A DNA stretch of 64,000 bases from Pararhodobacter marinus (GTDB lineage: Bacteria > Pseudomonadota > Alphaproteobacteria > Rhodobacterales > Rhodobacteraceae). Under the pieces are notes generated by a model, which did not search any database, was not told the origin of the DNA, and worked only from the letters and a program-made list of their open reading frames with translations. Made by a program: the position numbers and the translations under genes. The stretch spans positions 1 through 64,000 of the forward strand of contig NZ_QEYD01000006.1 of assembly GCF_003122215.1 (NCBI RefSeq), written 5' to 3'. This document shows, one piece after another, positions 54,716-62,865 of this stretch; the stretch's first letter is position 1; every line of letters begins with the position of its first letter.

Positions 54716-55015
54716 TCAGCTTTCGCGTTCGACGATCTTGCCGAAGGGCGCGCTGGACTCGGTGTCCTCCACCAGCTCGGCGGGCGAGACGATGCGCGCG
54801 GTGGGGCGGGCGACAGGGTCGGACTTGTCCTCGGGCAGCGCGAAAGTGACGATCAGGCCGCTGGCCTGCAAGCCGGCCGACACGATGCCGACCTGGCCCG
54901 TGGCCGAAAGCGGGTCGGGGGTGGGGGCAGGGGCAGAAGGATTGCCGAGCGCGGGCGCCGCGAGGGTCATGAGGGCCAGCGCGCAGGCCGCGAGGGAAGC
55001 CGGATGGCGGGGCAT
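54716..55015 (-). CDS. Hypothetical exported protein, 99 aa
   Basis: Signal peptide MPRHPASLAACALALMTLAA with an AxA-type cleavage (PALG/NP). The mature part is short and Pro/Ala-rich. GGAG lies 6 nt before the ATG (complement 55013-55015). No known domain recognised. Convergent with trpF (8 bp between the stops). Confidence 0.7.
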   Translation of the reverse strand: MPRHPASLAACALALMTLAAPALGNPSAPAPTPDPLSATGQVGIVSAGLQASGLIVTFALPEDKSDPVARPTARIVSPAELVEDTESSAPFGKIVERES

Positions 55016-55264
55016 GGAACACTCCGTGATAGGAGCCCGCGCCGCGGCGATCCAGCTTGCGGAAGGATAAATCGCCGCGGCGGGGCTTTCCTGACAAACG
55101 CGTGAGAGCGCAAAAGGTTTCACGGCGATGTGAGGAATACTTCATCCCCGGCCCGAACCCGCTGAAAACCCGGACATTCTGTCGCAACTCTCGGGGTGCC
55201 GGATGTCGCGGGGCCGCGCCTTCGCTGGCTTGAAGCCCGTGTCCCGGGTGCTAGGTTTGCCGAC

Positions 55265-56026
55265 ATGGAACCGTCCCCCAAGGAGCCCAAACGCAGCCGG
55301 CGCGTGTCGCCGTTCACCCGCGGATCCATGTTGATCGGCAGTGTTGCGCTGGTGTTCCTGCTGGGGATCGGAAGCTGGCGCAACCTCTCGGCGCCGGCGG
55401 ATCCGGCCCGGCTGGATGCCGAGCTCAGGCAGGCCATCGGCCTGTGTCAGCCGACCCGCATCGCTGCGCTGATCGCCGACGGCGCGGATGTGAACCGCGA
55501 GACCGTGCCCGGTGCCGGCGGTTCGGGCTTGGTCGATGACGCCGGCGTTTTTCCGGCCGTGCCTGCGGGCAGCCGCCCGATAGACGCCTATGCGCGCTGC
55601 GAGACGCCCGAGACGCTGGCCACGCTTCAGGCGGCGGGTGTCGATCTGCAACCGCATATGCGGCGCCTGGCGGATCAGGCGATGATGCCGCCGCGCCCCG
55701 AAGTGTTTCGATGGCTCTTGCAGAACGGGCTGTCGCCCGAGGCCCGCTGGCGCACGCTTGAAGGGTGGGAGACGCTGTGCCACCGTGTCGCGCGGCGCGG
55801 GCAGATCGAATTGTTGCGCATCCTGCAGGAGGAAGGCGCAGATCTGTCGCTGCCCGACAGCGAGAACATGACGCCGCTCGCGCGGGTCGAGCGCGTGATC
55901 GAGCAACATGCGGCCCGGCTCTCCGCCGATCCGCAGGGGCAGGAGATCCTCGACGGCGGTTTCGACCCGCGTGCCTTGTATATCGACGTGATTGCCTTGT
56001 TGCAGCAGGCCACCGGAACAGAGTAG
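55265..56026 (+). CDS. Membrane-anchored ankyrin-like repeat protein
   Basis: 253 residues. A basic cytoplasmic N-terminus ([20 protein letters not shown]) and one membrane helix ([17 protein letters not shown]) are followed by repeats resembling ankyrin units: [40 protein letters not shown] and [20 protein letters not shown]. The start at 55265 is chosen to give a positive-inside anchor; an earlier codon is possible. It lies 25 bp before trpB. Partner unknown. Confidence 0.78.
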   Translation: MEPSPKEPKRSRRVSPFTRGSMLIGSVALVFLLGIGSWRNLSAPADPARLDAELRQAIGLCQPTRIAALIADGADVNRETVPGAGGSGLVDDAGVFPAVPAGSRPIDAYARCETPETLATLQAAGVDLQPHMRRLADQAMMPPRPEVFRWLLQNGLSPEARWRTLEGWETLCHRVARRGQIELLRILQEEGADLSLPDSENMTPLARVERVIEQHAARLSADPQGQEILDGGFDPRALYIDVIALLQQATGTE

Positions 56027-56051
56027 TCAGAAGCGAGACACGAGGGACCCC

Positions 56052-57284
56052 ATGCCAGACGATCTGATCAATTCCTTCATGACCGGCCCCGACGAGACGG
56101 GCCGTTTCGGCATCTTCGGAGGCCGCTTCGTCAGCGAGACGCTGATGCCGCTGATCCTGGAATTGGAAGCGGAATACGAGCGCGCCAAGACCGACCCGGA
56201 TTTCTGGGCCGAGATGGACGATCTGTGGAAGCACTATGTCGGCCGTCCCTCGCCGCTTTATTACGCCGAGCGGATGACCGAAGAGCTGGGCGGCGCCAAG
56301 ATCTATCTGAAGCGCGAAGAGCTGAACCATACCGGCGCGCACAAGATCAACAACGTGCTGGGGCAGATCCTGCTTGCCCGCCGCATGGGCAAGAAACGCA
56401 TCATCGCCGAAACGGGCGCCGGTCAGCACGGCGTGGCGACGGCGACGGTCTGCGCCAAGTTCGGGCTGCAATGCATCGTCTATATGGGCGCGACCGATGT
56501 CGAGCGTCAGGCGCCCAACGTGTTCCGCATGAAGCTTCTGGGCGCCGAAGTGGTGCCGGTGACCTCGGGGCGCGGCACGCTGAAAGACGCGATGAACGAC
56601 GCGCTGCGCGACTGGGTGACCAATGTGCGCGATACGTTCTATTGCATCGGCACGGTGGCGGGCCCGCATCCCTATCCGGCCATGGTGCGCGATTTCCAGT
56701 CGATCATCGGCAAGGAAACCCGCTGGCAGCTGGAAGAGCACGAAGGCAAGGGCCGACTGCCCGATACGATCATCGCCGCGGTGGGCGGCGGGTCGAACGC
56801 GATGGGCCTGTTCCACCCGTTCCTTGACGACAAGTCGGTCGACATCATCGGTGTCGAGGCCGGCGGCCACGGCGTCGACGACCGGATGGAGCATTGCGCC
56901 TCGCTGACCGGCGGGCGCCCGGGCGTGCTGCATGGCAACCGCACCTATCTGCTGCAGGACGAGGACGGGCAGATCCTGGAGGGGCATTCGATCTCGGCCG
57001 GGCTGGATTACCCGGGGATCGGGCCCGAGCATAGCTGGCTGCACGATATCGGCCGGGCGAAATACGTCTCGATCACCGATGACGAGGCGCTGGACGCGTT
57101 TCAGTTCTGCTGCCGGACCGAGGGGATCATTCCCGCGCTGGAAAGCAGCCACGCGCTGGCCCATGTGATGAAGATCGCGCCCGATCTGCCCAGGGAACAT
57201 ATCATCGTCATCAACCTGTCGGGCCGCGGCGACAAGGATATCTTCACGGTGGCCAAGCATCTCGATGTCCACATGAAGGTCTGA
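56052..57284 (+). CDS. trpB: Tryptophan synthase beta subunit
   Basis: PLP enzyme converting indole and serine to tryptophan. 410 residues. The PLP lysine is in [18 protein letters not shown], with [13 protein letters not shown]. The phosphate site is [10 protein letters not shown], and the C-terminus reads [15 protein letters not shown]. Start [20 protein letters not shown]. trpF is 1.3 kb upstream, separated by a convergent exported gene and the ankyrin gene. A terminator follows. trpA is not in view. Confidence 0.98.
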   Translation: MPDDLINSFMTGPDETGRFGIFGGRFVSETLMPLILELEAEYERAKTDPDFWAEMDDLWKHYVGRPSPLYYAERMTEELGGAKIYLKREELNHTGAHKINNVLGQILLARRMGKKRIIAETGAGQHGVATATVCAKFGLQCIVYMGATDVERQAPNVFRMKLLGAEVVPVTSGRGTLKDAMNDALRDWVTNVRDTFYCIGTVAGPHPYPAMVRDFQSIIGKETRWQLEEHEGKGRLPDTIIAAVGGGSNAMGLFHPFLDDKSVDIIGVEAGGHGVDDRMEHCASLTGGRPGVLHGNRTYLLQDEDGQILEGHSISAGLDYPGIGPEHSWLHDIGRAKYVSITDDEALDAFQFCCRTEGIIPALESSHALAHVMKIAPDLPREHIIVINLSGRGDKDIFTVAKHLDVHMKV

Positions 57285-57313
57285 GCGGCGTTCCGATCAG
57301 CGAAACAACGCGC

Positions 57314-57340
57314 AAGGCGGCCTCCGGGGCCGCCTTTTGC
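57314..57340 (+). terminator. Terminator of trpB
   Basis: AAGGCGGCC (57314-57322) pairs with GGCCGCCTT (57328-57336) around a 5-nt loop, followed by TT. 30 bp after the trpB stop. Confidence 0.8.
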
Positions 57341-57426
57341 ATGGCGTGGCGGGAACGGGCGGGGCAGGTTCGCGTTGGTCCGGGACTGGCTGGCAGAGAC
57401 GCCAGAGCCGCATGAAGGAGACAATG

Positions 57427-57741
57427 ATGACCAACCGTATCGCCGCCCTGCTGCCTGCTTCCGCGCTGGCGCTTGCTGTCCTGACGGCCGCGCCGCTGCT
57501 GGCGCAGAGCGCCGCGCCGCTCGATCCCGAGCATCTGCGCGAGCAGTTCCAGTCGGGCGGCTGGGATTCCGTGCAGGTCGAGTCCGACGACGCCACGGTC
57601 GAGGTCGAAGCCCGGCGCGGCGGGATGGAGCTGGACGTGACCTATGACCGCGCCTCGGGCATGGTGCGCGATCTGGAGATCGAGAATTCCGACGGCCGCC
57701 CGGTGATGATCCCCGGCCTGACGCTGACCCCGGCGGCATGA
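57427..57741 (+). CDS. Secreted PepSY-like domain protein, 104 aa
   Basis: Signal peptide MTNRIAALLPASALALAVLT with cleavage after LLAQ-type. The mature region (LREQFQSGGWDSVQVESDDA, DVTYDRASGMVRDLEIENS) resembles a single PepSY-like unit, domains that inhibit or regulate proteases. GAAGGAG six nt upstream favours the ATG at 57427 over 57424 or 57412. Periplasmic. Partner not known. Followed by module A copy 3. Confidence 0.75.
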   Translation: MTNRIAALLPASALALAVLTAAPLLAQSAAPLDPEHLREQFQSGGWDSVQVESDDATVEVEARRGGMELDVTYDRASGMVRDLEIENSDGRPVMIPGLTLTPAA

Positions 57742-57793
57742 CCGCGCGGGCTTCGCGGGCAGGCCCCGTGACCTTTTGTCAGTGAAAAGGGCA

Positions 57794-57845
57794 GGGCGGC
57801 CGAAGCGACGCTCCCGCCCGCCCACCCCGCGCGCTTCGGCCGCCC
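57794..57845 (+). repeat. Intergenic element, module A, copy 3 (G-quadruplex loop)
   Basis: A perfect 14-bp stem GGGCGGCCGAAGCG/CGCTTCGGCCGCCC (57794-57807 with 57832-57845) around a 24-nt loop ACGCTCCCGCCCGCCCACCC... The complementary loop strand reads GGGG-T-GGG-C-GGG-C-GGG. The stem sequence differs from that of copy 2 yet pairs perfectly. Confidence 0.8.
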
Positions 57846-57895
57846 CCTCTGGAGCCCGCGGGTTTTTCCAGGCCGGCAGGCCGACAGAAGATTGC

Positions 57896-58324
57896 TTAAC
57901 GCAGGATCGGCGGACCGAAGCCAGTATCGTCGCGCAGATTGGGCACGCCCTTGGTCGTCCCGGGGACCAGCCCCGCGCGCAGGCTGCGCCCGATCCGGTG
58001 CGCCAGCGCCGACCATGCCGTTGCGGTTTCCGCCGGCAGATGCTTGTGCAGCACCATGTCGAAGAGCCCGAGCCACGGCTCGAACATGCCGGGCCGCACG
58101 TCGCCCGCCCGCGCATGGACCTGCATCGGGTTGCCGTCATAGCTGCGTTCGAACAGGATCGCGTTGCGCCAGAAGCCGGCGATCTTGGCCTCATGCGCGG
58201 GCCAGTCGCTGACGTGGCGCGCAAAGACCGGGCCCAGCCCCGGATGCTGACGCACCAGCGCGTAGAACTCGGTCACGACTAGGTCGATCTGTTCGGGTGT
58301 TATCGGAAAGCGCGGCTCTATCAT
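57896..58324 (-). CDS. Group III truncated hemoglobin
   Basis: 142 residues. A 2-over-2 globin with FPITPEQIDLVVTEFYALVR, ARHVSDWPAHEAKIAGFWRN (CD-E region) and HLPAETATAWSALAHRIGRS. The heme-binding proximal His is probably in VLHKHLPAE or QVHARAGD. Binds O2, NO or sulfide; exact role in this family is open. Monocistronic, divergent from the secreted 345-aa gene. Complete. Start MIEPRF. Confidence 0.92.
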   Translation of the reverse strand: MIEPRFPITPEQIDLVVTEFYALVRQHPGLGPVFARHVSDWPAHEAKIAGFWRNAILFERSYDGNPMQVHARAGDVRPGMFEPWLGLFDMVLHKHLPAETATAWSALAHRIGRSLRAGLVPGTTKGVPNLRDDTGFGPPILR

Positions 58325-58702
58325 CCTCCTGACATGCGCCCGGTGCGCATGTTTGGCAAGATCCGCAAGGCCCCCCGCGCCGAGGTGTCGCGCCCTGGCC
58401 AGGCCCGTCCCCGCCTGTCGAGGTAAAGGTCGAGGTCATGCACGCAGCCACCGGCCCGGTCGTCCCGGAACACGCAACGCGCGAAACGGACGTGTCGTAT
58501 TCCGCCTTGGCGCGTATGGGCGGATCTGCGAAACACCGCAAATTCCCTGCGCTTGTTCAATAAGCCGCCTGAATCCTTTCACATTCTGGGATCAAACCAT
58601 GAACGCCCGGTAAATTTTCCTGCCGGATCGGTTGCCGGGACTTTTGCGAATCGGCCGCTTGGGTGACGCTGGGGCAATGTTATTTAAAAGAAGGAGATCG
58701 TT
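58325..58702. other. 378-bp divergent spacer globin / secreted protein
   Basis: Holds both promoters. The right end is AT-rich, with a strong Shine-Dalgarno (AAGAAGGAGATCG) directly before the start at 58703. No other element recognised. Confidence 0.45.
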
Positions 58703-59740
58703 ATGAGCATACTCACCCAAAGCCTTCCCCTGTCCGCCGCCATCGGGCGGGGCGCCCGGTGGCTCGGCGCCTGCCTGCTGGGCGCAGGCCTCGTGACGGC
58801 GGCGCCGGCCGTCGCGCAGGACGGAACCTCTGCGGCCCCCGAAACCTCGACCAACGCGGTCTACGAAGTCGGCTGGATGCGCTGGATCCAGTACTGGACG
58901 AACTCGGCGCTCTATAGCGGCGGCGTGGGCCTGCGCAACCGCGGCCATGGCGCGATCGAGATTTCGGGCATCCCCGCGGGCGCCGAGGTCCGCAACGGCT
59001 ATCTTTACTGGAACATCATCACCTCGGGCGAGCCGGGGCCGGGACAGCGCATCCTGTACATTCAGCGCCTCTACCCGGACCGTTCGGGCTTTTACCGCCT
59101 GACCGGCACGCAGGTCGGGCAGGGGGCCAGCCCGTGCTGGGGGGGCAGCTACAACACCGTCTACCGCACTTGGGTCGGGTCGAACATCATCACCGGCAAC
59201 GGCACCTACGGTCTGACCGTGCCGCGCTGGGCCTTCGGGCACACGGACGGTTCGCTGCCCTGGGGCAATGTCTCGCATCCGTCGATCAACGGCGCTTCGC
59301 TTTTCGTGATCACCACGGGCGACCGCTATGTGTCGATCTACGATCAGCCGATGGCGGGGCAGATGTTCTACAGCTATGACGGGCTCAGCGTGAATGCCGC
59401 CTCGCCCTGGCCCGCGCGCGACAGCTATTCGACGATCCTGCATTTCGCGCAATCGGACGGCCAGTACGGCAATCCGGGCCTGTCGCTGTCAACGGCTGTC
59501 GCGTCCGAGAACGTGCAGGTGAACGGCACCTATATCTCGGGACCGATGTCGACGCGCCGGACCGATGGCGACTGGAACGGCGATGCTGGCGGTTCCTATG
59601 CGCAGCTGTGGGATCATGTCGTCCACGATGTCAGCGGCGTGGTGCAGTCGGGTGACACCTATGTCGCGATCCAGCATGGGGGTGATACCGGGTCGAGCGA
59701 TTGCCTGGTGCCCGTGGCGCTCGGGATGGAGCGCTACTGA
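58703..59740 (+). CDS. Secreted protein of unknown function, 345 aa
   Basis: A signal peptide (about residues 1-39, AAPAVAQ) leads to an exported protein rich in Gly, Tyr, Trp, Ser and Asn. Segments such as NGYLYWNIITSGEPGPGQRI and TRRTDGDWNGDAGGSYAQLW repeat aromatic/Gly patterns. Two distant Cys (near 148 and 337) may form a disulfide. No catalytic motif or membrane segment. Unlike its neighbours in composition, with an exceptional RBS and its own terminator. A surface-exposed or secreted adhesive protein is possible but not shown. Confidence 0.75.
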   Translation: MSILTQSLPLSAAIGRGARWLGACLLGAGLVTAAPAVAQDGTSAAPETSTNAVYEVGWMRWIQYWTNSALYSGGVGLRNRGHGAIEISGIPAGAEVRNGYLYWNIITSGEPGPGQRILYIQRLYPDRSGFYRLTGTQVGQGASPCWGGSYNTVYRTWVGSNIITGNGTYGLTVPRWAFGHTDGSLPWGNVSHPSINGASLFVITTGDRYVSIYDQPMAGQMFYSYDGLSVNAASPWPARDSYSTILHFAQSDGQYGNPGLSLSTAVASENVQVNGTYISGPMSTRRTDGDWNGDAGGSYAQLWDHVVHDVSGVVQSGDTYVAIQHGGDTGSSDCLVPVALGMERY

Positions 59741-59772
59741 CCCCGGTTCCGGTTCTTCGGTCCGCAAGCGAG

Positions 59773-59807
59773 ACCGCGCGCAGCTTCCGGGTTGCGCGCG
59801 GTTTTTT
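59773..59807 (+). terminator. Terminator of the secreted protein gene
   Basis: ACCGCGCGCA (59773-59782) pairs with TGCGCGCGGT (59793-59802), followed by TTTTT. 33 bp after the stop; strong. Confidence 0.92.
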
Positions 59808-59818
59808 CCGCGGTGCGC

Positions 59819-60199
59819 TCAGCCCTGCGCCGTGTCGGTCGCGTAGAGGCGCAGCACCGAAAGCGGCACGATATCGAGCGTGCGCAGATGCGTCGCGCGC
59901 AGCCGGATGCGGGGCGCGGCGCCTTCTTCATGCGCCTGCAGGAACCGGCCCGCGCAAAGACACCAGCTGTCGCCGGGTTTGAGCCCGGCGAAACCGTATT
60001 CGGGGCGCGGCGTGGACAGGTCGTTGCCCAGATATTTCGACAGCGCGAGAAATTCGGCGGTCATCTCGGCGCAGACCGTGTGCAGGCCGTGATCCTGCGG
60101 CCCGGTCTCGCAGCAGCCCGAGCGGAAGAAGCCGGTGAGCGGGTCGCGCGAACAATCTTCAAGCGCGCCGCCCAGCACGTTGATCGAGGCTTCCTTCAT
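59819..60199 (-). CDS. DUF2237 family protein
   Basis: 126 residues. NVLGGALEDCSRDPLTGFFR, SGCCETGPQDHGLHTVCAEM, GNDLSTPRPEYGFAGLKPGD and WCLCAGRFLQA are the defining blocks. Several conserved Cys (CS, CC, CLC) suggest metal binding or disulfide chemistry. Function unknown; the family is widespread. No signal peptide. Convergent with the secreted protein gene. Confidence 0.92.
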   Translation of the reverse strand: MKEASINVLGGALEDCSRDPLTGFFRSGCCETGPQDHGLHTVCAEMTAEFLALSKYLGNDLSTPRPEYGFAGLKPGDSWCLCAGRFLQAHEEGAAPRIRLRATHLRTLDIVPLSVLRLYATDTAQG

Positions 60200-60229
60200 C
60201 GGAAATTTTCCTTGCCGGCTGTGCCGGTC

Positions 60230-60412
60230 TCAGCTTGTGGGTAAAGGCGTGCAGGTCTGGGTGTCGGCATCGAGGCTCTGGCCCTCGGGGCAGGAAACGG
60301 GCCGCGACGACTCGCAGGCATGCTGGGCCATGGCGAGGGTCGGTGCAGTGAGCACGAGCATGGTCAGAACCGTAAGGCGGGTCAATGGGCGGGTCAGCAT
60401 GGTCGGGGACAT
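60230..60412 (-). CDS. Small secreted Cys-containing protein, 60 aa
   Basis: Signal peptide MSPTMLTRPLTRLTVLTMLV... ending near TLAMAQ. The mature peptide is about 30 residues, HACESSRPVSCPEGQSLDAD then TQTCTPLPTS, with three Cys in a chitin-binding-like spacing (C-x6-C-x11-C). No family assignment. Small, but with a proper signal peptide and coding bias. Confidence 0.7.
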   Translation of the reverse strand: MSPTMLTRPLTRLTVLTMLVLTAPTLAMAQHACESSRPVSCPEGQSLDADTQTCTPLPTS

Positions 60413-60516
60413 CGGGCACCTCGGGGCTGTGGTGACCCCGACCCTAGCATGGATTGGCCGGCCTGTGTGGAATGTTCACGGCCCGTTGTGTCCCGCGCGG
60501 CTCTGGCGTTCCGGGC

Positions 60517-61689
60517 TCATGTCGGATCGGGCGACAGCGCGCGGGCGATGGCCCGGAACAGCGCGACTTTCTCAAGCGTGACCTCGCGCGTCGAAAAGCC
60601 CCGGTCGGCGGCGTTGACGGCGATCACCACGCCGCGCGGGCGGTCGATCCAGATTTCCTGTCCATAGACACCGCGCGCCCAGATCTCTCCCGGTTCCGCC
60701 TCGGGCGGGAGCCACCATTGATAGCCATAGCCGGTGCCCAGCTCGGCCTCGAAAGCCCCCGGTGCGGTGCTTTCCGCGATCCAGTCCGGGGGTACCAGCT
60801 GACGCCCCTGCCACGCGCCGTTCTGCGCGACCAGAAGCCCCAGCCGCGCGTAATCCCGCGTCGTCAGGTTCAGCCCGCCCAGAACGAACGCCACGCCGTC
60901 GCCATCGGTGACGTAATAGCCGTCGCGCTCCAGCCCCAGCGGGCGCAGCAGGCGCTCATCCATCAGTTCGGGGATCGAACGGCCCGTGGCGCCGCGAATG
61001 ACCATGCCGATCACATGCGTGTCGAGCGAGACATAGGCCCAGTCGCTGCCCGGCGGTCCGCGCCGCGCGGTCTGGCCGATGGTGAAGCCGTCCATCGAGC
61101 CGCCCATGGCCAGCACCCGGCCCATGCGGTTGATGTCGGACCAGAAGTCCATGTAATCCTCGTCGAAAGACACGCCCGACTGCATCTGCAGAACCTGCCG
61201 GATTGTCGCCCGCGCATAGGCCGAGCCGCGCAGTTCCGGCGCGTAATCGGTGACGGGGACGTCCAGATCGGGGATCGTGCCATCGGCGACCAGCGTGCCC
61301 AGCAGCAGCGACAGCGCGCTTTTCGCCACCGACCACGAGATGCGCAGATCGTCGCGCCCGGTGCCGAGGCGGTACTCTTCGAACACCACGGCGCCGTCAT
61401 GCAGCACCACCATGCCCGTCACCGAGCGCTGCGTCATCCATGTCTCGAGCCCGTCAGGCATCGCGGCGCCGGGCCCCTGCGGCAGGACCGAAGGCGTGCC
61501 GCCGTCAAGCAGGACGGACTGGAACATCGTGTCCATCTGCGAGAAATTCTCGACGATGCGGTCGGCATCGAACAGCGAATTGACGGCCCAGAGGCGCATG
61601 ACCTCGTCGCGTTTCCAAAGACCCAGCGCGGCCAATACCACGACAAGCACCACCAGAACCCAACCCAGCCGCCTGAGAATTTTGCGCAT
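60517..61689 (-). CDS. Membrane-anchored serine hydrolase (beta-lactamase fold)
   Basis: 390 residues. An N-terminal membrane anchor (LGWVLVVLVVVLAALGLW) precedes a class-C-like penicillin-recognising domain (about 70-380). The nucleophile is S-x-x-K in RISWSVAKSALSLLLG. The usual YxN region reads YVSLDTHVIGMV, and the later catalytic segment is GVYGQEIWIDRP. Esterase or DD-peptidase-like activity is plausible. The start at 61687-61689 gives a correct anchor; longer frames upstream have no support. Confidence 0.85.
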   Translation of the reverse strand: MRKILRRLGWVLVVLVVVLAALGLWKRDEVMRLWAVNSLFDADRIVENFSQMDTMFQSVLLDGGTPSVLPQGPGAAMPDGLETWMTQRSVTGMVVLHDGAVVFEEYRLGTGRDDLRISWSVAKSALSLLLGTLVADGTIPDLDVPVTDYAPELRGSAYARATIRQVLQMQSGVSFDEDYMDFWSDINRMGRVLAMGGSMDGFTIGQTARRGPPGSDWAYVSLDTHVIGMVIRGATGRSIPELMDERLLRPLGLERDGYYVTDGDGVAFVLGGLNLTTRDYARLGLLVAQNGAWQGRQLVPPDWIAESTAPGAFEAELGTGYGYQWWLPPEAEPGEIWARGVYGQEIWIDRPRGVVIAVNAADRGFSTREVTLEKVALFRAIARALSPDPT

Positions 61690-61876
61690 GTCACACTCCT
61701 CCGATCCGGCCAATGTCGCAGGCTGGGCGGCAATCGCAAGGGTCGCGTGCATGCCGTCTTGACCGGAACGCGGCGCGGCCCTATCTGCGCGCTGCACCGC
61801 GCCTGACAGGCGGTGTTTCCGGGTCCCGCGCGGGCAGGTGATGCCCCCCGGCTCCCCCTTTTGGACATGGCAGACG

Positions 61877-62827
61877 ATGGCGGCTTGGGCGTCAACCTCG
61901 GGCGATCTGATCGTGGATCGGCGGTACGAATTTGCCGAGGCGCTGGCTGCGGGCGGCGACCGGGCCGGCGCAGTCGACTTGCTGGCGCAGGCGCTCGAGC
62001 TTGCGCCGCTCTGGGCGGCGGGCTGGTTCCGGCTGGGCGAATGGCTGGACGACCTGGGGCGCACCGACGAAGCCTGCGCCGCCTGGGACCGCGCCACCGC
62101 CGCCGATCCCGCCGACCGGCTGGGCGCGGGGCTGAAGCGCGATCTAGCGCGCAAGGTGCCGATGGTCGAGACGATGCCGCAAGCCTTCGTCGAGGCGCTG
62201 TTCGACCAATATGCCGAGCGTTTCGATACCGCGCTGGTCGACAAGCTGGGCTACCGCGCGCCATGGCTTCTGCGTGATGCGCTGTCGCGCGCGCATCCGG
62301 GGCGGCGCTTTGCGCGGGCGATGGATCTGGGCTGCGGCACGGGGCTTGCGGGCGAGGTGCTGCGCGGCTCGGTCGACTGGCTGGAGGGGTGTGACCTGTC
62401 GGCCGCCATGCTGGCGCAGGCGCAGGCCAAGGGGCTTTACGACCGGCTGGACAAGGCCGACCTGTCCGCGCTGGAAATCGGCGCGACCTACGATCTGATC
62501 CTTGCCGCCGATGTCTTCGTCTATCTGGGCGCGCTGGAACGCATCGTCGCGTGGTGCGCGGGCTCGCTGGCGCCGGGCGGCGTGCTGGCCTTCAGCGCCG
62601 AGGCGGGTGAGGCGCCGCTCACCCTGCGCGAAAGCCGCCGCTTCGCCCATTCGCAGGATTACCTGCAGGGCGTGCTGACGGCGGCGGGCTTCACCGGGAT
62701 CCGGCTTGAGCGCGCGGTGCTGCGCCACGACCGGGGCGCGGCGATCGAGGGCTTCATCGTCACCGCCAGCGCCCCCATGGCGCTGCGCGACCTGCAGGGC
62801 GACGGCGAGGACGCGGCGCTGGTCTGA
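61877..62827 (+). CDS. TPR-containing SAM-dependent methyltransferase
   Basis: 316 residues. N-terminal TPR-like helices (about 10-80: AVDLLAQALELAPLWAAGWF, RTDEACAAWDRATAADPADR). Methyltransferase domain (about 110-290): SAM loop AMDLGCGTGLAGEVLR, ADLSALEIGATYDLI, and the acidic motif VFVYLGALERIVAW. This is the PcoR/UbiE-like class with unspecified acceptor. I start at MAAWASTSGDLIVDRR, where the family typically begins; GTG/ATG at 61838/61841 are alternatives. The gene precedes glnE. Confidence 0.85.
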   Translation: MAAWASTSGDLIVDRRYEFAEALAAGGDRAGAVDLLAQALELAPLWAAGWFRLGEWLDDLGRTDEACAAWDRATAADPADRLGAGLKRDLARKVPMVETMPQAFVEALFDQYAERFDTALVDKLGYRAPWLLRDALSRAHPGRRFARAMDLGCGTGLAGEVLRGSVDWLEGCDLSAAMLAQAQAKGLYDRLDKADLSALEIGATYDLILAADVFVYLGALERIVAWCAGSLAPGGVLAFSAEAGEAPLTLRESRRFAHSQDYLQGVLTAAGFTGIRLERAVLRHDRGAAIEGFIVTASAPMALRDLQGDGEDAALV

Positions 62828-62865
62828 TCATTGACCTTCCCGTCCGGCCCGGCGCAAATCACCGG

